DNA from: JBHIER01 sp046760705 [NCBI: bacterium]
GTDB taxonomy: Bacteria > JBHIER01 > G020348925
NCBI GenBank assembly: GCA_046760705.1
Contig: JBHIER010000117.1
Span: 1 to 8,589, forward strand
Reading direction: 5' to 3'
Length of the DNA stretch: 8,589 bases
Shown here: positions 1 through 5,565 of the stretch, in pieces
Position numbering within the stretch: the stretch's first letter is position 1
Layout of the letters: every line of letters starts with the position of its first letter
Made by a program: the position numbers and the translations under genes
The notes under the pieces: model-generated
Told to the model about the DNA's origin: nothing
The model's input: only the letters and a program-made list of their open reading frames with translations
Database searches by the model: none

Positions 1-2
1 CT

Positions 3-322
3 TTAGAGCATTTCCAGTTTGTCTGTGGAGAGGCTCTCTGGTTTGAGCAGATGGCCCCCTGGGATTCGGCCAGCTTCTCGGCCGCCTGGCGGGCCGTTAA
101 GACAGGGGAGGAGCGGGTTAAAGCCTTGGTTCAGTTTCCCCGCGGAGATGATCCAACAAAGTTCGGGGGGGAGGTGCTGATCCAAAACCTCTGCTTCAGG
201 CAGAATTGAAGACCCTGAGAGCGCCTGCGTTACAAGGCAATGGCGAATTGACATGTATCTTGCGAAGCCAGCGAGATGTGACCGATGTCCATGTTCAGTT
301 CATTCTTTCGGAGGGAGAATAG
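3..322 (+). pseudogene. Frameshifted remnant of a secreted beta-sandwich repeat protein
   Basis: Two overlapping open stretches look like one broken coding sequence. The first runs from the window edge to TGA at 207-209 and includes ALWFEQMAPWDSASFSAAW followed by RAVKTGEERVKALVQ. The second, one frame over, runs from about 152 to TAG at 320-322 and includes LKTLRAPALQGNGELTCIL followed by RSQRDVTDVHVQFILSEGE. The alternation of charged and hydrophobic residues, the 'VHVQF.L.EGE' strand and the 'GE.LW...F...AVKTGE.RVKAL' pattern resemble tandem beta-sandwich modules of large exported proteins, where one unit ends as the next begins. The two frames are most easily joined near the G6 run at 165-170. 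The gene would enter from the left of the window. No exact family is recognised. A sequencing error at the G run is possible, but the stops further downstream argue for real decay. Confidence 0.4.
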
Positions 323-561
323 TCGATCAAATTTATTTAGCGGTAGGAGCAGACTATGGGCAGCAGGGTACCTACGCAGGCTGGCCCATCACAAAGTCGA
401 TTACCTTGGTTTGGCTCAGTCTCTACCAGGCCCGATTGTGGAGCAAGAGTGCCCATTGGTATCGGCTATCCATTCAGAGGTTGGCCCGGTAATGGACAAA
501 CTGCTATCCACCGTTGAAGATTATGCCGGGTTGGTTCCGGGTGTCGGGAGAGGTGCAACAC
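323..561. other. Stretch with no recognisable gene
   Basis: About 240 bases between the beta-sandwich remnant and the T9SS relic. Plus-strand frames stay open for some distance, but their translations (one contains VGADYGQQGTYAGWPITKS) match nothing I recognise, and the frame shared with the T9SS relic has a TAA at 490-492. No ribosome binding site, hairpin-plus-T-run or RNA gene is visible. It is most simply the decayed middle of the gene whose ends are seen on either side. This is an inference from position only. Confidence 0.3.
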
Positions 562-783
562 CCATCGAGTTTCTGGCTCTCCCAGGACTATCCCAATCCC
601 CTTAATCCCAGCACCACCATCCGCTTGCAGATACCATATGTAAGAAACAGGGCAAGCACGGCAAGACTATGGACAGGAATCATCTCTTGCCTCTGACCTC
701 TTATTCCTTTAAAGATCTACAACTTTCTTGGTATGCTCGCAAGAATTTCCTTGCCTCTCGGCCTATTTTCGGCCTATTTTTGA
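562..783 (+). pseudogene. Broken type IX secretion C-terminal sorting domain
   Basis: The frame beginning PSSFWLSQDYPNPLNP (562 onward) and continuing STTIRLQIPY (to 639) is the hallmark start of the T9SS type A sorting / FlgD-like C-terminal domain (consensus F.L.QNYPNPFNP.T.I...LP). In the same frame, IPLKIYNFLGMLARIS (703-750) matches the second conserved strand of that domain (V.LKIYN.LG..V..L). Between them lie about 20 codons, roughly ten more than usual, with an in-frame TGA at 694-696, and the frame ends at TGA 781-783. In an intact cargo protein this domain would direct export through the outer membrane and be cleaved at the cell surface. Upstream the frame is closed by TAA at 490-492 and no start with a ribosome binding site is present. 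I call it the dead 3' end of a T9SS cargo gene, possibly the same gene as the remnant at the left edge. Confidence 0.72.
759..780 (+). repeat. Perfect 11-bp tandem duplication
   Basis: CGGCCTATTTT occurs twice head to tail (759-769 and 770-780), at the very end of the T9SS relic. Eleven is not a multiple of three, so the duplication would have shifted any live frame. The copies also give a short GGCC...GGCC self-pairing followed by T5, too weak to call a terminator. Confidence 0.8.
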
Positions 784-853
784 ATGGAATTGAAAGTGGA
801 GACGGTCATTAGAACGCTTCGCCCTACATAGTGATGGACGAGGAGAGATAGAT

Positions 854-877
854 ATGAACCGAAGGGACAAGAGGTAA
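854..877 (+). CDS. Possible 7-residue leader peptide upstream of the peptidase gene
   Basis: ATG at 854 opens a seven-codon frame (MNRRDKR) ending in TAA at 875-877, seven bases before the peptidase ATG. It has its own purine-rich AGGAGAG at 841-847, six bases ahead, and its end overlaps the GAGGT that serves the peptidase gene. The arrangement would allow translational coupling, but so short a frame is also likely by chance. Nothing shows attenuation, for example no run of one amino acid and no hairpin. Confidence 0.15.
   Translation: MNRRDKR
871..875 (+). promoter_or_regulatory. Ribosome binding site of the M28 peptidase gene
   Basis: GAGGT lies nine bases before ATG 885 and supports that start. 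The start also places a standard signal peptide directly at the N-terminus. Confidence 0.55.
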
Positions 878-884
878 GCGGACG

Positions 885-3800
885 ATGCGAACGGCAGGGT
901 TCTTCGGAATCGTAATAGGCCTTCTTGTGACCGTCTCCTCTGTGGGCGCTGAGGCAGGCGAGAAGGAGACCTATCTGGCTCTGATCGACCTGAAAAAGCA
1001 GGAGCAATGGGACCGGTTGGTGGAGGCTCGTCTGCCGATCTACGGGTTGTATGAGGGCAGGGGTGTGGTCGAAATTTCGGGGGAACAGCGGGATACCCTA
1101 TCTCAACTCGGAGTGGGGCTGGCCGTTGTGGATGTGAACCCTCGAAAGAACCACTATTTTCTCCTCTACGTCCCCGAGCCCAACCTGCCGAAGGTGAAGA
1201 AACATGGGGCCCTGCTCGATTACAGGAACGGTACGGCCTTACTTCAGGCCTCCCCATCCGGGGCTGAAAGGGCTGCCGGCTACGGGTTTGGGTTGACCAG
1301 GCTCTTTCCGCACCCTGTTCCCCTTGAAAGGGAGAAGGGCTGGCTCCGCCCTCGCCCTGGGCCTCTCGAAGGGGATGCGTTCATCCAGTCCATCCTCTCC
1401 AACGTCTCCCAGAGCGAGATCACCGCTACCATCCGGCGGCTTCAAAACTTTCGCACCAGGTACTCGTATACGGACTCCTGTGAGGTGGCGGCCGAATATC
1501 TGTACGAGCGCTTCTCCAGTTTTGGCCTGTCGGTCTCCTATGATCTGTATCAGTACAGTGGGCAGACGTGGCGCAACGTGGCGGCCATCCATCCTGGGCT
1601 GACCGATTCCAGCCAGATATACATCATCTGCGGACATTACGACTCCATCAACAACCACCAGGATCCATGGACCATCGCCCCTGGGGCCGACGACAACGCC
1701 AGCGGCACAGCAGCGGTGGTGGAAGCAGCCCGGGTGCTCAGCAGTTTCGATTTCCAGGCCACCCTGCTCTTCGTCTGTTTCTCCGGCGAAGAGCAGGGGC
1801 TCATCGGTAGCCACCATTACGCCCAATGGGCCTACGAATACGGTTTGGACATCCGCGGGGTGATCAACTTCGACATGATCGCCTATGTAGCCGATCCGCC
1901 GGACAATTCGTGGGACATCAACATATACGGAGACGACGGTTCCTACGATCTGGCTCTCTTTCTGGCCGACATGGTTGACCAGTACTCCTCGGCCGTTCCC
2001 TATACCGTCAACACGGGCAGCCCCCAGTACGGAAGCGACCACTACCCCTTTGCGGGCTATGGATACGATGCCATCTTCGCCATCGAGGCGAAATTGTGGG
2101 GGGCTTCGGACTGGAACCCGTACTATCATAGTAGTAGCGATACTCTGGGAACGCTGAATATCTCCTACGCCACCGAAGTGGTCAAGGCCGGGGTGGCAGC
2201 CCTGGCTGCTCTGGCCGGACCCATCGGCTCCGGCGATACTCAGAACCCGACAATGGAGGCCATCGGTGAACCCCAGGGGGAGTACTACAGCCGAGCCCCA
2301 TTCTTCACGAACTTCGGTTTCGACGACGACACCGCCCTCGATGATGGTTGGTATCAGACCGACTCCTACACCGGGGGGTGGTCGGTCCTCTTCACCAACG
2401 TGTCGGGAACCAGTTGGGATGACAACGGGTGGAGTTTGCCGGAATTCTCCGCTCTATCAGATGGGGGTCATATTATCTACTTTATGGCCAAGGACGATGC
2501 CGGGAACGTCGAGGGCGAATCCGGTGAGTGGAGCTGGCAATTTTACAAGGATACGACTCCCCCCTCGGCCCCCATCATCAGCAGCCCCACCCATCCGGAT
2601 GAGGCCGACTGGTATTCGACGGCCGATGTCACCTTTCACTGGACCGAGCCTTACGATCTCTCCGGGGTCATCGGCTACAGTTTCCTCCTGGACCAGGTCC
2701 CGGAGACGGAGCCTGACGAGACCAGGGAGACCACCGAAAGGGAGCTGACATATGTGGGTCTGTCCGACGGCCTTCACTACTTTCACTGCCGGGCCGGAGA
2801 TGACCTCTACCTGTGGGGTCCAACAGATCATTACAGGGTCATGATCGACACCCAGTCGCCTTCAGCGCCCATCGACCTTTACGTAGAGCCGCCTGGCTGG
2901 AGCAACGATACAACCTTCACCGTGCAGTGGGCCGAGCCTGAAGATCTCTCCGGGGTGGCCGGAGCATATTACAGGCTGAGCTCCCCGCCCACCTTCGACG
3001 GCGACGGAACTTTCACCACCTCTCACCCCTTCATCATCTCGGCCCCTCCCGAGAGTCCCCAACCTGTGTACGTCTGGCTTCAAGACAAAGCTGGCAATAA
3101 AGATCGCAACCATTTCAGTTTAGACACCCTCTACTTTGACGCCACTGCCCCGGAGCAGGGCAGGATTTGCATCGCCGGGGGCACTGACACGACCCGCTCC
3201 CTGGTGGTGGCACTGGACTCTCTGAGCGCGGTGGACGAGGTGAGCGGTATGGGCTCCGGGGCTCTGATGCGATTCTCAAACGACGGCCAGACGTGGGCCC
3301 CGGCCGAGCCCTTCGGGGCGTCGAAGGCCGGATGGGACCTCTCCGCCTATGGGGGGAAGGGAGGATCGGGGCTCAAGCGAGTGTACGTCAGATACCGGGA
3401 CGTAGCCGGTAACTGGTCGGCCCCCTTTTCGGACGACATCGTCTGCAGCCTGCCCCTGCAGATCCTCACCCAGACCCTCCCCTACGGAGTAGTGGGCTTC
3501 GCCTACAGGTGTTCGCTCTCGGCCACAGGCGGCTGGCCCCCTTACACGTGGCACCTGATCTCCGGGGCCCTGCCCTCCGGTCTCTCCCTGGACTCCTCAG
3601 GGACCATCTCGGGGCTGCCGGACTCCGCTCAAATCAGCCCCTTCGAAGTGACGGTGACCGATACGGCCACGACCACTGGACAGGTCCAACTGTCGATCCA
3701 GATAGAAGCCCCCCTGCGGGGAGATGTGAACGGCGACAGACAGGTTGATGTGATCGACATCGTATACACCATCAACATCATCCTGGAACTGATGGCTCCC

Positions 3801-3899
3801 ACCCCAGGCCAGTCTCAGGCGGCCGATTGCTACGCCGATGGCGCGATCGATATCTTGGACACCGTGTGCATCGTCAGAATCGTCCTCGGAGGTGAATAG
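885..3899 (+). CDS. Secreted M28-family zinc peptidase with Ig-like modules and a dockerin-like C-terminus
   Basis: The 1004-residue product has a signal peptide (MRTAGFFGIVIGLLVTVSSV, likely cut after AEA at 22-24). Residues 26 to about 160 form a propeptide-like domain. The catalytic domain (about 170-445) has the M28 aminopeptidase motifs: GHYDS (H251), GADDNASG (D270 as bridging ligand), GEEQG (E302 as general base, E303 as ligand), NFDMI (D330), GSDHYPF (385-386), and YYHSSSDT (H415 as last zinc ligand). Assignments are by analogy with Aeromonas and Streptomyces aminopeptidases. All key residues are present, so it should be active, probably removing N-terminal residues from peptides outside the cell. 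Four Ig/FN3-like modules follow (about 450-555, 556-658, 659-756, 757-852), with motifs such as 'TEPYDLSGVIGYSF' and 'VWLQDKAGN'. Then come a He_PIG-type module (about 857-940, LPSGLSLDSSGTISGLP) and a dockerin-like end. The first calcium loop is complete (D947, N949, D951, D955, D958). The second has Tyr983 where Asn or Asp is usual. No T9SS sorting domain is present. The true substrate is unknown. Confidence 0.93.
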   Translation: MRTAGFFGIVIGLLVTVSSVGAEAGEKETYLALIDLKKQEQWDRLVEARLPIYGLYEGRGVVEISGEQRDTLSQLGVGLAVVDVNPRKNHYFLLYVPEPNLPKVKKHGALLDYRNGTALLQASPSGAERAAGYGFGLTRLFPHPVPLEREKGWLRPRPGPLEGDAFIQSILSNVSQSEITATIRRLQNFRTRYSYTDSCEVAAEYLYERFSSFGLSVSYDLYQYSGQTWRNVAAIHPGLTDSSQIYIICGHYDSINNHQDPWTIAPGADDNASGTAAVVEAARVLSSFDFQATLLFVCFSGEEQGLIGSHHYAQWAYEYGLDIRGVINFDMIAYVADPPDNSWDINIYGDDGSYDLALFLADMVDQYSSAVPYTVNTGSPQYGSDHYPFAGYGYDAIFAIEAKLWGASDWNPYYHSSSDTLGTLNISYATEVVKAGVAALAALAGPIGSGDTQNPTMEAIGEPQGEYYSRAPFFTNFGFDDDTALDDGWYQTDSYTGGWSVLFTNVSGTSWDDNGWSLPEFSALSDGGHIIYFMAKDDAGNVEGESGEWSWQFYKDTTPPSAPIISSPTHPDEADWYSTADVTFHWTEPYDLSGVIGYSFLLDQVPETEPDETRETTERELTYVGLSDGLHYFHCRAGDDLYLWGPTDHYRVMIDTQSPSAPIDLYVEPPGWSNDTTFTVQWAEPEDLSGVAGAYYRLSSPPTFDGDGTFTTSHPFIISAPPESPQPVYVWLQDKAGNKDRNHFSLDTLYFDATAPEQGRICIAGGTDTTRSLVVALDSLSAVDEVSGMGSGALMRFSNDGQTWAPAEPFGASKAGWDLSAYGGKGGSGLKRVYVRYRDVAGNWSAPFSDDIVCSLPLQILTQTLPYGVVGFAYRCSLSATGGWPPYTWHLISGALPSGLSLDSSGTISGLPDSAQISPFEVTVTDTATTTGQVQLSIQIEAPLRGDVNGDRQVDVIDIVYTINIILELMAPTPGQSQAADCYADGAIDILDTVCIVRIVLGGE
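3717..3896 (+). other. Dockerin-like double calcium-loop module (C-terminal part of the peptidase)
   Basis: Residues 945-1004 read as two dockerin type I-like segments: GDVNGDRQVDVID followed by a hydrophobic helix, a linker, then DCYADGAIDILD and a second helix. In cellulosome systems such modules bind cohesins. In FCB-group and candidate-phylum secreted proteins, similar modules are common C-terminal ends without any known cohesin partner. The helices here (IVYTINIIL and TVCIVRIVL) have the right spacing after each loop. Position 3 of loop 2 is Tyr instead of a ligand, so calcium binding there may be weak. Confidence 0.75.
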
Positions 3900-3981
3900 C
3901 CCCGACGTCTGCCGGGTTGCCTTTCGACTCCGGGGGTAGAAAAGATGGAATTGAGAAGCGATTGGTGATGGGCCTGTTCAC

Positions 3982-5487
3982 ATGATACAGAAGACGAACA
4001 TCACAGGGATCATAAGACCCCTTTTCAACACTCCCTTCAAGCTCCGATTAAATGCGAAAATTACGGCTCTGGTCATCTTCTTCATCGTCGCCACCATCGC
4101 TTCGGTGACCTATTTTTATACCATCCGGGAGATGGAAACGAAAAGGGCAGAGATGGAGGATCAGATGCAGCGCATCGCTCGTAACATCGCCTCCATCCGG
4201 CTGTTGGAGACGCAGGACTGGTCCCTGTATCAGGACTATATCGAGCAGGTGCCGCGAACCATTGAGGACATCGTATACATCGTGGTCTACGACGTTCAAA
4301 ACGAGTTGAAAGCCCACGCCCTGAATACGAGGCTGGTTGATATTGAAGACATTGAGACTCTCGATGAGGATGCGCGAGCAGGCATTGTTCGCCAGTTGGA
4401 CAGGGGCATGGTGGCCGAGGAGTCTCAGGACGACCTGGAGCGCGTCAGTGTAGACATTCGATACGGAGACCTCAATTTGGGGAGTGTGACCGTCGGATTT
4501 TCCCTGATCAAAATGAGGGAGGAACTGGCCAGGGCCCTCCAGCGCAACATTGCCCTGTTGAGCCTTTACATTGCCGTGGGTGTGACCATGTCGGCCTTTT
4601 TAAGTCGGCGCTTGACCAGACCCTTGGAGAAGCTGGCCGGGGCCATGCGGAAAATGTCCGAAGGCGATCTGGATCAGACGGTGCAGATCCATTCTCAGGA
4701 CGAGATCGGCGATCTGGCCAGAACCTTCAATCTCATGACCCGGGGGCTGAGGGAGAAGAGGGAGATGGAAAAGGAGCTGGCCCTTGCTCAGGAGATTCAG
4801 CTCACCTTGCTGCCCAAAAGGCCGCCGACTATCCCGGGCTACGACATCGCCGGCATGTACGTTCCCAGCACCCAGGTTGGTGGTGATTACTACGATTATA
4901 TCCCGTGCGGCGATGGACGACTGGGGATTGCTATCGGTGACGTCACAGGCCACGGTACTCCGGCCGCCCTGTTGATGTCCACACTTCAGGCCGGACTTCG
5001 AGCTCAGGTGGAGACCACGCGATCCGTGAGTGAGCTGATGTCTCGGCTCAATAGCATGCTCTGCCGGAGCACCACCCCCGAGACCTTTGCCACCCTCTTT
5101 TTCGGTCTCTTGGACACCGACCAAGGGCACCTTCGATTCTCCAACGCCGGCCACAATTACCCGGTATGGGTCAATGCCAGAGGGGAGATCCGCCACTTCG
5201 AGAAGGGTGGGCTCCTGCTGGGCATGATGGAAAATATTCAGTATCAAGAGGATGAGGTGAAACTTTCCCCCGGAGATGTGGTCGTATTCTATACCGATGG
5301 GGTGACTGAAGCGGATGACGCCTCCGGCGACATGTTCGGCGAACAGAGGCTGGAACAGATCGTGAAAGGGGACGCCTGGTCCAGTGCCGAAGATCTGCTG
5401 AGAAAGATCTTCCGGGAGGTTGAGCAGTTTTCCGGCCGCACCACGTATGAAGATGATATCACTTTAGTGGTCTTGAAGGTGTTCTAA
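3982..5487 (+). CDS. Membrane-bound HAMP-PP2C serine phosphatase (RsbU/SpoIIE type)
   Basis: The 501-residue protein has a short cytoplasmic N-terminus, TM1 (about 25-47), an extracytoplasmic sensor region of about 140 residues (48-187, sCache/dCache-like in size, not identified further), TM2 (about 188-208), a HAMP domain (about 209-261, with RPLEKL and the DEIGDL motif), and a PP2C/SpoIIE phosphatase (about 270-501). The phosphatase metal-site motifs are intact: GGDYYDY (D302), IGDVTGHG (D320), FYTDGVTE (D439) and YEDDITLVV (D491/D492). AQEIQLTLLPKRPP just before the domain is the usual linker of this family. Proteins of this kind dephosphorylate a STAS anti-sigma antagonist and so release a sigma factor or another partner-switch output in response to an extracellular cue. 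No STAS or HPK-like kinase gene is in the window, so its target is unknown. The ATG lacks a strong Shine-Dalgarno sequence, but a TGA lies in frame at 3952-3954 and no better start is seen. Confidence 0.93.
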   Translation: MIQKTNITGIIRPLFNTPFKLRLNAKITALVIFFIVATIASVTYFYTIREMETKRAEMEDQMQRIARNIASIRLLETQDWSLYQDYIEQVPRTIEDIVYIVVYDVQNELKAHALNTRLVDIEDIETLDEDARAGIVRQLDRGMVAEESQDDLERVSVDIRYGDLNLGSVTVGFSLIKMREELARALQRNIALLSLYIAVGVTMSAFLSRRLTRPLEKLAGAMRKMSEGDLDQTVQIHSQDEIGDLARTFNLMTRGLREKREMEKELALAQEIQLTLLPKRPPTIPGYDIAGMYVPSTQVGGDYYDYIPCGDGRLGIAIGDVTGHGTPAALLMSTLQAGLRAQVETTRSVSELMSRLNSMLCRSTTPETFATLFFGLLDTDQGHLRFSNAGHNYPVWVNARGEIRHFEKGGLLLGMMENIQYQEDEVKLSPGDVVVFYTDGVTEADDASGDMFGEQRLEQIVKGDAWSSAEDLLRKIFREVEQFSGRTTYEDDITLVVLKVF

Positions 5488-5502
5488 TCACAAATTATAC
5501 GC

Positions 5503-5543
5503 CACAGAGTCACAGAGAGCCCAGCGCAGCGAAGCTGCAACCA
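5503..5543 (+). repeat. Intergenic repeat, copy A (before gene 3)
   Basis: In the 78-base gap before the TPR gene, CACAGAGTCACAGAG (5503-5517) is followed by GCAGCGAAGCTGCAACCA (5526-5543). The same two blocks in the same order lie just after that gene. The second block contains a perfect short hairpin, GCAGC-GAA-GCTGC. The first block resembles the CACAGA-type dispersed non-coding repeats seen in many environmental genomes, which is from memory. It also sits in the 5' leader of the next gene. Confidence 0.6.
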
Positions 5544-5565
5544 GAAGGTATCTAAAGGGTCTCAG

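Noticed and set aside
694-696. TGA in the T9SS relic read as selenocysteine
   Set aside because: No SECIS-like hairpin is apparent. The stop lies in extra sequence not part of the domain, and the frame lacks a start and has another stop upstream, so decay is simpler.
790-820. Promoter starting at TTGAAA upstream of the peptidase gene
   Set aside because: No good -10 box lies at the right distance, and promoter consensus in this lineage is unknown.
1239-2129. 296-residue open frame on the minus strand
   Set aside because: It is fully antisense to the catalytic domain of the M28 peptidase, whose active-site motifs are intact. The translation is Gly/Val/Arg-rich shadow sequence with no recognisable domain.
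3900-3935. Possible terminator after the peptidase gene
   Set aside because: CCCCG and CGGGG can pair across a loop of about 26 bases, but there is no compact stem and no T-run.
4600-5247. 215-residue minus-strand frame
   Set aside because: It is antisense to the HAMP and PP2C domains and has no motif or ribosome binding site.
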